Part shown: one piece after another, positions 21,301 through 33,218 of the stretch
How the letters are laid out: each line of letters begins with the position of its first letter
Position numbering within the stretch: position 1 is the first letter of the stretch
From: Rhodocollybia butyracea
Lineage: Eukaryota > Basidiomycota > Agaricomycetes > Agaricales > Omphalotaceae
Length of the DNA: 64,000 bases
Direction of reading: 5' to 3'
Assembly: GCA_015501585.1 (NCBI GenBank)
Contig: JADNRY010000035.1
Location: 62,001-126,000, forward strand
Program-made: the position numbers and the translations under genes
The notes under the pieces: generated by a model
What the model was told of the DNA's origin: nothing
Database searches by the model: none
What the model saw: only the letters and a program-made list of their open reading frames with translations

Positions 21301-21919
21301 AACCGTGATTGTCGAGCCATTGATTGAGTAAACGCTGTCTTTCCTCCTCATTTGCAGAGGCTAGATGGTGTATATATCTGTGAAAATATTGCAGTGACTT
21401 GCATTAGGCAAAAAAGAAACGGACGCACGCGCGCAAGCTTTCTGCGTCCGGTGTGGCAGAAATAGAGCTGACGACAGCGACAGCCTTCTTTGCTCGGAGG
21501 AAGGAGCCATTGCTGCCACATTAGTCAGATTATTTTGATTTTCAAGACGAAAACAACGATGTCCGCACGGTGGAAATACACATTTGACCCCAACTTCTCC
21601 ACAATGGGTGCAGAGGCTATTGCCTTTCTCGTCCCTGCCAATTTCTTGTCAATACCGCGATATGTAGGGGCGATTCAGGGAATATAGTGACCTTCCGGGG
21701 CACTTGCGCTATTCGAGGGAGACAAATAGTGTAAAGTAGGGGCCAGACGAGTAGAAGAAAAGGTGAATATCAGGAAAATACAACGAAAAGCGTGGTCGGT
21801 ACCTTTCGTCGTCTGCAGAGTTCACAAGAAGCCCCATAACGTCGTTTTGTGCGTACAGGAGCATTTTCGCTCTGGGTATCGTCAATGGGGGTAGGGGACT
21901 GTGAACTTGAGCTAGCCAT
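18343..21919 (-). CDS. Zn(II)2Cys6 fungal transcription factor
   Basis: The ATG at 21919 gives a Ser-rich start, then KRRYGASCELCRRRK. The zinc cluster is completed by a 17-nt microexon (21692-21708) and the next exon. This gives Cys-X2-Cys-X6-Cys-X4-Cys-X2-Cys-X6-Cys, ending CTHCGEVGVKCVF. A Ser/Arg-rich linker with an acidic DDLEDDEDEDGQ run follows, then a long multi-exon region with the look of the fungal-specific TF domain. The last exon has a Ser/Pro-rich tail of about 200 residues that ends NPHITAM. The protein is nuclear and DNA-binding; its targets are unknown. It is divergent from COG5 with 100 bp between the starts. Confidence 0.85.
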
Positions 21920-22019
21920 TGAGCGAACGATTGTAAGAAAGTGCAAGTTAGTCACTTATAGGTTCAGAATTGAATTCATCGGCGGGGCGACGGAACGGGC
22001 CGTTCTCTTATTCTTTGCA

Positions 22020-25000
22020 ATGGTTCAAGCAGGTAAGTTATCTCTCAGCTCATTTCTTACTTGCTTCTCATTTACCTGTAGACTATTCCCTTTTCGCGTC
22101 TGCCGCGTTCGATGCCAACGAGTACGCCAACGCTATCCTCGCTGGCGAGCCTTATCTTCCAAACAAACAATCCAACAAACTGTCGCCAGAAGCCTCCGCA
22201 AAAGACGACATATCTCTTGCCATATCCAAGCTATCTCTCGGGATAGAAGATGTATCGAAGCAAATCAAGACTCTTGTACGGCGTGCAGACATATACACTA
22301 AAGCTGTCTCACATTTCTACTAGGTTTCCACACACCACGAGGATTTGCTTTCCCAGGCAGCTAACGCGAATCAGCTTGCTGGATCACTCACTATAGTCAA
22401 GAACGATCTTACAGACTTGGATTCTTCTGTTGAAAAGTGTGTAAAGCGCGTCGTCTGGCTGTCTTTTCAGGCCAACTCACCTGCCCGCAGGCTCCGTCGC
22501 AAAATAAGTTTCCCGTATCAATCTCTCAATACATCCCTTTCTCGACTACAGAAATTCCAACAAGCCTCTGATGTACTTCGACGAACATCCAGGTTTGTCG
22601 TCTTGGCACGAAGGCTCGAAGGTCAGATGGCTGAGATGGATGCGGCCGAACCTGGTTCAGCCCAAAAACTTTCCGAACATGTGGCTCAGTTAAGCTCTTC
22701 AACTTCAACACCCACGACGGGAATTTTGGGGGACGCCGGTGATGAAAAGGAGCGAACAATTGCTAAGGCTGCACTCAGTATTGCTGAATTAGGCAAGTCC
22801 TAGCGTGGTTATACAAGAATAGTCTTTATAATGCATTGCAGTTGCACTAATTGATGGTCCTGGAACTTTGGACCCTATTCCGGATTCACCACATACTGAT
22901 TCTCTCGCTAAGAGCAGTCTGTACGGTCACAACTTCAACCTTCGATCGATCCACACCATAGCATCGCACATACCTTTTATTGAAGATGCCAGACAAAAAG
23001 TTACAAGCGAAATGGAAAACATGGTCGTGACTGGACTTACCACTCTTGTCAGTTTTTTTCTCCCTTTTTGTCTATCACCGTGCTTATGGCCACAGTATAG
23101 AACCAATCACTTCTTGCATCATCCCTGCAGACAGCCTATAACTTGGGAGTTCTTCCGCAACAGGTTCAGACTCTCATGACTGAGCTTGCTCAAGACGTGG
23201 AAGATCGCATTAGACGCGCCTTTGATCTCACAAAAATATCAAAAGATGCCAATAAAGGTTAGAATTCTGTCAGTCTGTGCTTCGATTCCTCATGCTGAAC
23301 ACGCTTCTCTTCGCACCTCTTTCACAGACGGAAACGCGAGTCCTAATCCAGGAGCATCACAGTACAAGTCACGCGTGCGTACAGAGCCCACCAATGTAAC
23401 TGCCCCACAATGGACCGCAGCTCTATGGGTCCGATTGGAGAACATGACAGAGGAAATGGCCGACTGTTGTATCAAGGTAAGCCTACTGGCATTTCGGTGG
23501 GAAAATCGGCGATAAAACAGTTTCCCGCCATGGAGTGTTAACCGATGTTTCTTAGAATTTGGATCTAAACCCATGTTTTAGGTGTATACACTTGAAAAAG
23601 TTCTCCGATTGAAAAGGGATACTGTCTCACAAACGGTGTTCCTCGATGAAGCCATGACAGTACGTCCCTTCCAAGCATACGTGAGACATGATGGTTCTCC
23701 AATTCTCTTCCCATTTGCTTCTTCCCGCTGTTGTATAGGCTGCTAACTACTCCTTCAGGTCCTCGAAAATAAACCGAGTGCAACCTTTTGGACTGCATTA
23801 AGTCGCGCTCTGGAGAAACATTCCCGTGACTCCGCTCGAGGTGCGTTCTAAGTATTAATGCGTTGGCGAGTCAATTGATAATATATTTAGGGTCCAGCTT
23901 CATCCAACAAACGTTGAGCACAGGGTATCCCAAATTACTACGGCTCTTCCATGAATTTTTTGCCAAGATCGCTGTCCATACCGACACCGTATACAGTTCC
24001 ACTTATCAGAGGTCAGTTATTGTACTTGCTATGTGAGTGCTACATATTCATGCCTCTATAGCCCCGAAACTATTCTAATCTTGCGTTCGCTCGCACACTT
24101 TGAAACTCTTTACTTGGCTCGATCGACAAACAAGCTCAGCGAGTGTGTCGCTCAAACATTTCCCAGTAGTGGAGCCCGCGTAGTGCCTAGTGTCAACGAT
24201 GGCCTCAATATTGCACGAACAGTGACTAATGAACTAGATTCTGCGAGGTTTGATCCACTATTTGTACGTTCTGTTGCCAAGAATGTCATTTCCAGTCTAG
24301 AGACATTGGAATCGAGAACGGATACATTGGTTCGTCATCGCTGCTTTGGTGCAAGCCAACATTAACATTCTGAAATCTAGATTGTCAAAGATCGTTCAGC
24401 TGTATTACTCTCGGGACCAACTGCAACGCCTGCACAGACAATGAATGCTGCTGTAGCCACTTGTCTTTACCACTGCCACTCACGTCTTATTAAACTGCGG
24501 GAGGAACACAATGATACTTTTCTTCAAGTACTCTATCCAAGTATCCAAGTACGTTTCTCTATCGTTCTCGTTCATTAAAACTAACTTTATGGATAGAAAA
24601 TACGCCTCGCGTATGAACGGATCGTGGATCCAATGCTAACGGCTATACGACGGGAGCTGGGTGCTATCATTGCTCGCTTGCATCGAATCGATTTTGGGAA
24701 ATCTGTTGACAGATCCGCAGGCATGGGGGGACCCAGTTTTTATATGAAGGATCTCGTCGATAAACTTTCCTTCATTAAAACGGAAGTTTTGAGCAAATAT
24801 TCCGTTGAAGGAGACAGTCATAAATGGTGCGATGGCTTCTTCCTTTCGGTTCGGGGTCCGGCTCACTGAGATGACAGGGTTATGTTGATCGTCAAATTTG
24901 TGCTGCGAACATTTGTTCTTCATGTATCCATCGCCCAACCTTTAAGTGAAAGTGGGAAACTACAGCTTACCACTGACATGACAGAGCTAGAATTTGCCCT

Positions 25001-25443
25001 GAGTGCATTCATGGTTGATGGTTCTCAAAGCAAAAAAAGCGGTGGAAATCTTGAAAGCTTGGGTGATGAATACCGTTTACTACGAGCAATGAGGTAGGAG
25101 GAAATATATCTTGAAGGAGGCAATGTCTGACACACTTTGCAGGCCGCTGCTGTTCTTGGAAAATGGTCAACTGGCCAATCCAGTGTATACGGCAGGTGTT
25201 CCACCTTTGATAGTTCTTCACCATATTCTTGTTCGATCTCCGTTACCTCTACCGCATAGTCTTCATGGATGGCAAGAGGCTGAGTACGTGCGATGGGTAG
25301 ATGAACATTCGGATGAAGAGGCTCGGACTTTGGTCGAAGGTGGACTCACTCACTGGGAAAAAACAGAGACTGAAGGAAAGGATTCAAGAGGGGCAGAGGA
25401 ATATATACTATTAGCCCGAACAGTTATGGAAAACGCATCTTAA
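22020..25443 (+). CDS. COG5: Conserved oligomeric Golgi complex subunit 5
   Basis: This is a subunit of the COG tether, which holds retrograde vesicles at the Golgi. The first exon is tiny (MVQA plus one base, 22020-22032) and splices to DYSLFASAAFDANEYANAIL. Typical COG5 features follow: heptad-rich HHEDLLSQAANANQL, RRKISFPYQSLNTSLSRLQ, then ASDVLRRTSRFVVLARRLEG. The long C-terminal helical part includes YNLGVLPQQVQTLM and EDRIRRAFDL and ends EYILLARTVMENAS. About ten introns are seen. One (22793-22841) uses a GC donor, GCAAGT, and is needed to keep the frame AELVALIDGPG. ILV6 follows on the same strand 77 bp after the stop. Confidence 0.85.
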
Positions 25444-25520
25444 TTTGACTCGAGCTGTATTAGTCATCAATATTATTCTTCTTTCCTCCAGGTTCCTTAA
25501 CCTTTTCCCTTAGACCCCTC

Positions 25521-26692
25521 ATGGCGAGTCTTGTACTTTCAGGAGTTCGCGCAATACCTCGGACATTTTCTGTCCGTTACTTATCGTGTACACCTGCGCT
25601 GAAAGCGGACAAAATTCCTCAGCCCCCAAAAGACGTCGATGACTCGACTTCTGCTTTGGACTACAAGCGAACACAGAGGACACGTCCCCCGCCTCTGCCT
25701 GAGATGGATCTTCCTCGCTCAAGATCAGCAGAAGAGGCCGTCACAAACATTTTATACAATACTCCTCCTCCCAGCTTACAGCCCTTTAAAAAGTGATTCT
25801 TTTTGTTTGGAAGTCTTCATCTGACTCGAGTTCTTAGGCACGTACTAAACTGTCTCGTCCAAAACGAGCCTGGAGTACTTTCTCGCGTTTCAGGGATTCT
25901 TGCAGGCAGAGGCTTCAACATTGACTCGCTCGTTGTGTGTTCTACCGAAATTCGCGATCTCAGTCGAATGTGCATCGTTTTAAAAGGTCAAGATGGTGTT
26001 GTTGAGCAGGCACGACGACAACTGGAAGATTTGGTGAGCTCACAACGCATCTGCTTTCTTAACTACTATATCAATAATCTCAAAAAGGTTCCTGTCTGGG
26101 CCGTCCTTGATTACACCGATACGCGTACAATTACGCGTGAATTACTTCTCGCAAAAGTATCTATTCTCGGCCCTGAATATCTTGAAGCGCAGCTCGCAGG
26201 TGGTCCGACTCATTCCCCTACATCAAGTAAACTCACCTCCGAGGAGAAATTGGAACGCGAAAAGATTCTTGCGCACAATTTTGAACAAGGCGCACACCCG
26301 AAAGCTGTCGATGCAGAATTACGCGAGAGCATTCCCGCTGCACTCACTCCGTCTCAGGTACTCAGACTCAAACATCAACACCTTCATTCCATTTCCACTC
26401 TGGCTAGTCAGTTTGGAGGAAAGATCGTTGATGTCAGCGAGAACAGCATCATCGTAGAACTTACCGCCAAGACAAACCGCGTTGAAGCATTTTTAGGCCT
26501 GTTGAGGCCGTTCGGTATTCTCGAAGCTGCCAGGACTGGTAAGGTTACACATTCTAAAGAGTCGATGTATCTTGCTGACCAGTATCAGGTGTTATGGCTA
26601 TGCCGCGTACACCGATTGCTGGAACTAACACAGAGGAAGCACGGATAGATGACGGCGGTGTTGTTGATGCCAGTCTGCTTCCTCCTGGTTGA
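25521..26692 (+). CDS. ILV6: Acetolactate synthase regulatory (small) subunit, mitochondrial
   Basis: This is the regulatory subunit of acetolactate synthase, the first common step of valine, leucine and isoleucine synthesis. It confers valine feedback control on the catalytic subunit in mitochondria. The N-terminus (MASLVLSGVRAIPRTFSVRY) looks like a mitochondrial presequence. The ACT domain starts at HVLNCLVQNEPGVLSRVSG, followed by GRGFNIDSLVV and QLEDLVPVWAVLDYT. A second conserved block is LASQFGGKIVDVSENSIIV and RVEAFLGLLRPFGILE. The end, after a final intron, is VDASLLPPG. Introns: near 25,794-25,838; 26034-26087, which is 54 nt, stop-free and a multiple of three; and one near 26,539-26,590. 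It is very close behind COG5. Confidence 0.93.
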
Positions 26693-26862
26693 CCAAAGTA
26701 GTTACCGTGTTTGTTACCTTGAATGACACGTAAAATACATCGTAAAGTTACACAGACTAAGATATACTGAACGCATGTAAACCCAACAGATAAACCTGAT
26801 AATTACTTCGCTTGATTAATATAAGTACTCGCGTGTGTTCATCCTAGTAACCTTAAGTATGA

Positions 26863-29346
26863 TTAGCTATTCTTGGCTTCGTTGATTTTGTCTACAAAGA
26901 GGGAAGCAGTTAGGGCATCTTGCGCTGCATAATGAAAGGTTTTGATTGACTGCGATAGGAACATTATTTAGGATTCATTGAGTGAACCAATTAAAAATTA
27001 ACTGACCGATAACACGACAAACTCTCGCCCCTCTTTGAGCTCCGCAGACATTAAAACAGCTTTCATCTCTTTGACATCTTTCTTTTTGTCTTTCTCCTTC
27101 CATTCGTCGGCAGATTTAAAGAAAAGCTCTGATTTGATAGGAGAATTTCTTGACGAAGACTTGATTTTGAAGCAAATCAAGCGGTGATTAGTTAAAATTA
27201 ACTCTCTTGTCTTTGTTTTGATTTGGGCGCCGGCAATGGGTTTCAAAAGACGACTGGCGCGTCTACGAATAGACCGCACTTCGACAGTCGATCGTTGAAG
27301 TATCACCTCGTGCGCTCGTGGATTTAATATGGACGGTCTGGATACAACAATCAGCTTGAAAGGATAAGGAGTGCACAAGGTAAACATACAGCTCAGTAGC
27401 CGGAAAAGTATTTCCTTGAATAGGTGTTGGAGCCTGGCTTCTGCCTCGCTCATGATCTACGCTATGATCTGAAGGGAGCCTAAAAGGCCTCATCGCCTGC
27501 AAGCCAATTGCGACCCTCTCAAGAGAACCTGCTCCTTCCGAAGAACTTTCAGGAGATCCAGACGGAGACTCTGGAGTAGGACGAGTGAAAGACGATATGT
27601 TGATTGGCATTGACCCTATTTCGGTAGCGGAGGGCGGTGGACCTTGTTCCGTTAAATCGTTAGAAACTGGTGAAAGGTCCACAGGCTGCGTTTGAGACTG
27701 CGTCGGATCAAATTGTCGATGTCTTAGCAGAAGCGGGGAGCCTTCTGCATCGGGTGCCCACCCTAAACCGTCCGGACTAGCACCAACATTATCATCATTC
27801 ATTACCAACTCGTCCCAAGTTGCACCGATATCTTCCCAGTTTCTATCCTGTCCTCGAGCAAGACTATGCTCGCGTTGAAGAATACCAGCTTCAAGTGGAG
27901 GAGCTGGATCGGTCCAAAGAGTCGTCCAATCTATACTGTCAAAGAACGGATGTGAACGAAGTGAGCGCATATCCAGAGGCGACATTGGTTCTCCAGCTCC
28001 AAGCCGTTGCTTAGGATCGCGGATCTAGATTTATGGTGAGATAGCTTTTGTAAAGCAGCACAGTCAACTTACCAGGAGCTTCTGCACCAAGTCCTTTGCA
28101 TCCTCGTCGAATTCTCCAGGGAAAACATACTCTGCTTGTTTGACCTTTTGAAGGGTAAGGTATTCCGACAAACCAGAGAACGCAAAACGACCAGAAATCA
28201 TTTGGAACAAGACACAGCCCAAAGCCCAAAGATCTGAGCTGGATAAGCGTTTAGTACAGATATCAACGACTTGGAAAAAAGTACCTTTCACTCGATTCGT
28301 TGGCTACGACCAACTCGGGAGCAACATATTGAGCAGTGCCGACAAAACGCTCCGTTTCAACTGTGCTTTTGATTCAGAAAACGGTGTGTATCACGGGTAT
28401 GAGGCTCACCGTCGGCATTAAGCACTTTTGCTGTACCGAAATCTGCAATCTTCAATCGATAAGAAGCATCCAACAATAGATTCTCCGGTTTCAAGTCCCT
28501 ACACCATTTTGAGATACCATGTTATATCCAGCTCGGACAAACGGACCTATGGATGACGCCTTTAGAGTGCATGTACTCCACGATGTCGACTATCTGTGCA
28601 GTATAATACCGAGCACAGCGAGTAGATAGGGATCCAAGGCGAGATATTAAAGTTTGCATTTCGCCATTGGCAGCCAGATCCAGCACGAAATCTAGGGCGA
28701 TAATCAACACAGAAGTCATGGTCTGATGGTATGAATGTACACAAGCTATGAGCATCTTGGAATGTCCAGTACAACGAAACAATTCCGGGGTGCTGTCTCC
28801 CAAGTCGAATGAGAGCAAGACGCTCGATTTTTGCTGTAAAGGTCTTGTTTTTTCTCGCCAGATGAGTCTTATCCAAAACTTTGATCGCATACTGCTTTCC
28901 GGTCTTCCTCGCGGTCGCCTGGAGAACCTGGATGGGCTCTTGATTGAGCGAGATAGCCTCGTGGGGTACAAGAATAATCTCACAGTCGAATAGGAGCCTT
29001 CCCCAAGGGTGTCTCCGACGTCAAAATCGTCTATCGAAACCTCGCTTCGGGCTCTAGACTTTGATCTTACTTGAGAGGCTGCTCTGCTTTTCGGATAATC
29101 ATCGGCTAGTCCGAGTTCTTTTGGCAAGAATGATGGAGCCCTCGATGTTTTTCGGGTTGGGCTTGCGGGACTTGCAGACCGAGGTGACGAAAACGTGCGT
29201 AAGAGTCTAGGGTGAACAGGCGTAGCTAAAAGTCGAGAATCGTCTGCGGCAATGGAATCCGAGCTGGATGAAGAAGAAATAACAGAAGCGTTTCTGCTGA
29301 GTGCAGCAAGAGAGGTTATAGTGTCCTCTTGAGAAGGAGAGAGCAT
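26863..29346 (-). CDS. PDK1-type AGC protein kinase with PH domain (Pkh/Ksg1-like)
   Basis: This Ser/Thr kinase phosphorylates the activation loop of other AGC kinases in sphingolipid, TOR and wall-integrity signalling. The ATG at 29346 (MLSPSQEDTITSLAAL) opens a Ser-rich lead of about 110 aa. The kinase domain then shows GDTLGEGSYSTV, the invariant Lys in QYAIKVLDK, HRDLKPENLLLD, IADFGTAKVL and RFVGTAQYVAPEL, then SDLWALGCVLFQM. A Pro/Ser/Gln-rich linker follows. The C-terminal PH domain has TRELILTNHRLICFKIK and FHYAAQDALTASLFVDKIN. The catalytic Lys, Asp and DFG are all present. The stop is TAA at 26863, converging on ILV6. The gene has about eight introns. Confidence 0.9.
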
Positions 29347-29912
29347 TCCCCCTTTCAAGGACGTTGAGATTAACCTTGCTATTCACGGCTTTTCCACGGG
29401 CCGTTCATCATGTCGCGGTCACTTGCCCTGACGCGCCTCGAGGCTCCATTGTTCGCCCAAAAAGGTGATCCTTGTTTATCTACCAGACTACCAGACTACC
29501 AGAGTACATTTCTTGGATTGGGACGTAATCACTACAGTCGTACACGAGTGGCAATAAAAAACCAAAACCCGGCAAAAGCGAATAAGAACTAAGAACAGCA
29601 AAAAAACGTTAGAGGAACAAACAGAGCAGAGGCAAAACAAGAAAACAAGCAAGCTTGATTGTAGATGCGAAATTTTTTCAGAGTCAAGTAGCGCAAAAAA
29701 AGTGAAGAGGTTGCGCTGATGATTGAAGAAAGGAAAACATTTAACAGCAAAGCGAGGGCAGGAAGCGGAGAGCATAGAAGTAAAAACAAAGGTCTTCAAA
29801 CAGATCGTGATGCAAGTGCGATAGATGGGGGATGGATGCGAGTAAATAATAGCAATTCGAAAGCATAATGATAATGTGCAGATAAAAGTACAGAGCAAAA
29901 CACATTTTAGAG
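29347..29912. other. Intergenic region, no convincing gene
   Basis: The right part is the AT-rich 3' UTR region of the HMG-box gene; the left part is the PDK1 promoter. A short plus frame at 29410 (MSRSLALTRLEAPLFAQK) ends at a possible splice donor, but I could not follow it into further exons, so no gene is called. Confidence 0.55.
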
Positions 29913-31234
29913 CTATTGCGCAGTAGCGGATACAGCGTACGACTGAGGCGAAACACTTTCCTGGAAACTAAACTGGGACCAGCTTCCTCCAACGCGACGA
30001 TTGCTGGCATAAGCTGCGCCAGCTGGAGGGACGTACGAAGTGGCGTTGGCTTGATGCTCGGCAGCAGCTTGTTCGTAAGTCTGCGTCTGAGAAGGAGGGA
30101 TGACTGCCGAACCCGAATAGTTAATAAAAGAAGTGTTTACATCGTATGAGGGACCCGGCGACTCCGCAGAACCAGATACAAATGTATTTTGAGAGGCTTC
30201 CATATCAAAGGAAAGGTTCGGGGCATACGATGGATCTGGGTGCGCGGCGGCAGAGGCAGCGAGCAACGATGCAATGTCGTTGAGGTTGGGGTCAAACTGG
30301 AGATCTTCTGATGACTGATTCTGATCCATTGTTTGGTGAAAGTCCCAAGGGGTCGTGCCAAACATACCGTCCAAGCCGGATGCGTTAATGCTGAGATCGA
30401 GACTCTGCTGGCCATCGATGATGCCGTTGTCGAATGGGTCAAGTTGGAAAATATTGGAATCGCCAGTGCCTAGAAGCGTGATGCCCATAGCATTGTCCCA
30501 ATTGTCAAGGCTCAGTCCGGTGGTATTTGGGAGTTGAAACTGGAGCATGGACTGTGAGATAGAATGTTAGTGAAAAGAAAAAAACGCGTCAATGAAAACG
30601 ACGTACATTATATTCTGTGTCTGGCCAAGGGTCAGAAGGCTGCGGAGCGGACAAGGAGCCAGGCCAAGTGCTCGGGCCAGCAACTGGCGTCTCGGCTGAG
30701 ACTGATGATGAAAAAGTTTCTGATGGCGCAAGAATGGAGTCTTGGGGAGAGTAATGGGCGGGCGATGTTTCGCGGCTGCTGTAGTCGACCGGCGAGCCAG
30801 CTAGGGACATCGGAGGAGTAGGTCCTTCAGGATCTAGACCGTCCCCAGTGGGATACAAGGGAAGAGAAGCAGGAGGCAGATTCCGAGAGGCGTGTTTTCG
30901 CGTTTTTTCTGTTGGCTCGAGCCTCTTTGGCTTCCTGCTTTGCCTGTTTTTCGCGCTGGATTTCCTCTTTCTTTCTCGGCGCAAACTTGTAATTGGGATA
31001 CAATGCCTGATGCCGCAATTTAGCTTCCTCGGCTTTCTGTTCGTACATTTTCTTGGTGTAGGGAGACGCGTTCGCCCATAGGTCTGAAATTCTTTTGGAT
31101 AAATCGGCCTGAGTTGCCCTTGGATCATCTCTCCTCATAGAAACATTCATTTCTGACCGAAAGATGATCCAGGCATTTGGTGGACGCTTGGGCTTTCCCT
31201 GAGCGTTCGGGGAAGGGGAACGGGCCTTGGGCAT
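29913..31234 (-). CDS. HMG-box transcription factor (MATA_HMG type)
   Basis: The ATG at 31234 gives MPKARSPSPNAQGKPKRPPN. The HMG box of the sequence-specific, mating-type-like class starts at RPPNAWIIFRSEMN and continues ATQADLSKRISDLW and EEAKLRHQALYPNYKF. A basic patch, PRKKEEIQREKQAKQEAK, follows the box and probably serves in nuclear import. The rest (about 300 aa) is rich in Ser, Pro, Gln and Asp, like an activation region, and ends SPQSYAVSATAQ. In basidiomycetes, proteins of this class include pheromone-response and fruiting regulators; which one this is cannot be settled here. Two introns were seen, at about 30,545-30,600 and 30,880-30,930. Confidence 0.88.
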
Positions 31235-31819
31235 CGTGAATGAAGCGGAAAGAGAGGCAGTTAATGTGATGTGTGGGATTATGTCCAACTTTGTGCTGCC
31301 GAAAATTAGGTGATTGCCGAAGAAAACTTGATGAACTTTTACAAGTCGCTCGTTCAAAGTTGCTTTTATACCGGAACTTTAGTCTGCTTGGATATCTTTT
31401 GAACCTAGTGGTCCCGGTATTGGTAGTACTTGGCCAGGTCCAAAAAATCTTTTCCTCTTTGGACAGTTTGAACATGGAGCACGGCCTCGTTTTGCCAATT
31501 TAGAACAACGAAATGTTGATAACAGCTTTTGCGATATGACGAGAGTAAGTATATAGTACATACATGACCAACTTGACCGATATAGCTATGACTACAAATG
31601 AATTTTGGACCAGCACAAAAACGACAAGCAACGAGCGACGGGGAGTGAGGGATTCGACGAAACGACAAGCGAGGATGCAGGAAGGCGGCTTGTAAATAGA
31701 GAGCAACGAAGAGGCTGGGAACAAATGAAGCTACATCGAGATGACAGACTAGCTACAGCGGGCAAGAGGAAAAAAACAGACAGATGTAGAGATGGGGACA
31801 GGGGCATAGAATATGACGA
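31235..31819. other. Intergenic region, no gene seen
   Basis: This stretch of about 585 bp between two same-strand genes holds the HMG gene promoter and the 3' UTR of the glycine-rich RNA-binding protein gene. Only short domain-free frames are present. Confidence 0.55.
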
Positions 31820-32796
31820 CTAGTATCCTCCTCCACCATAACCTGCATATGTGAGTGGTATGAATCACTGGAACAAAGCATTGAACTAACCTCCTTGCTG
31901 CTGATAGCCACCTTGATATCCTCCAGATCCCCCACCTCCTTGATAGCCTGAAAAAGATATTGACAATTGTTAGACGAGTGACCAGAATGACAAACCTCCA
32001 TAACCACCACCACCAGATCCATTGTTACCATAGCCACCAGATCCACCGCCACTCTGGTATCCACCGCCGTATCCTCCTCCTCCACTGTATCCTCCTCCTC
32101 CAGAGTAGCCCCCACCTCCTCCAGAGTAGTTACCTCCTCCTCCTCCATATCCTATGCCCACGAGATTAATTAAGGAGATCAAAACAAAATGATGAACATA
32201 CCTCCTCCACCACCACCGCCACCACCGCCTCCACCACGGACGATAGCGAGGTTAACTTTAATGCGACGACCATCCAACTCTTGCTCATGGAGAGCGGCAA
32301 TTGCCGCTTCGGCCTCCTGGTTGCTGCTGAAAGTCACGAATCCAAATCCGCGAGAACGACCAGTGTCACGATCACGCATGACAATAGACTGACAATAGTA
32401 TCAGTTTCTCTCATCTCACACACAGTCCAATGCAAAAAAGCAAGAATCGGTGTTCACGAGATAATGGAAAATAAAAAACAAGAAAAATCGCATACATCTG
32501 TCACGTTTCCATAATCACTGAAAGCCTATAATCGCCAAAAAAGAAAAATATTGCAATATTAGGACAGGCATGTCGGCACGACAGCCACGAGTAAATTTTT
32601 CACTGACTTGACGAAGCGTGTCGTCATTAGTGTTCCAGCTCAGGTTGCTATCGGAATTCGCTATCAGTATGAGACTTTCGGGTCATTGAAAGGATACGAG
32701 AAAGACGAGCAGTTTTTTTTTTCCAAGAAAAAAGAAATAGGGAGGGCGAGGATACAGTAAGGTAGAAACTGACCCAACATATACTTTTGCTGCCAT
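31820..32796 (-). CDS. Glycine-rich RNA-binding protein (single RRM)
   Basis: This small RRM protein resembles the plant and animal GRP/CIRBP type that binds RNA in stress and cold responses. The ATG at 32796 gives [19 protein letters not shown], which holds RNP2 (VYVGNL). A later exon has RNP1 in [18 protein letters not shown], then [10 protein letters not shown]. The C-terminal half is almost all Gly with Tyr, Ser, Gln and Asn ([15 protein letters not shown] units), ending GYGGGGY. The Gly codons produce a CCACCACCG-like low-complexity DNA stretch at 32,040-32,240. Six or seven short introns break the small coding region. Such tails often drive RNA condensates; that role is inferred. Confidence 0.88.
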
Positions 32797-33218
32797 TCCG
32801 CTAATAGATTAATATCGAACCTTGAATCCGATAGAGACCAAAACAAAACCGAGAAAACGAAACTCGAATCTGAGAAGCGGGTACAAGGGGGCGAATGAAG
32901 AAGAGTTCTGTTGTGAATCACGCTCTTATATGGTCAGCTTTTCAATCTCCGACCTTGCTCCGGTCACAACAACTACATACAGCATAAAACCAAATTCAGC
33001 GACCAGAACCTTCTTTTTGACGTTTCGTTGACATCTGTTCCTCCCAAAAAAAGACAGCATCGTGATATAAAGATCTCTCCAGATTCCCATCTCACACCTG
33101 ACCCTGATGAATACATGCAATGGAACCAACAGCTCAGCGACAAAACTTTCGATTATAAATGTATTGTAATAACAGAAGGGCATGAGTCGTAATAGTCGTA
33201 AAGGACAAGCAGAGACAC
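32797..33218. other. Intergenic region, no gene seen
   Basis: This stretch of about 420 bp holds the promoter and 5' UTR of the RRM protein gene and the 3' end of the ABC transporter transcript. No further structure was recognised. Confidence 0.55.

Noticed and set aside
29347..29358. Start of the PDK1-type kinase at 29358
   Set aside because: That codon is TTG. The ATG at 29344-29346 is a normal start with the same frame.
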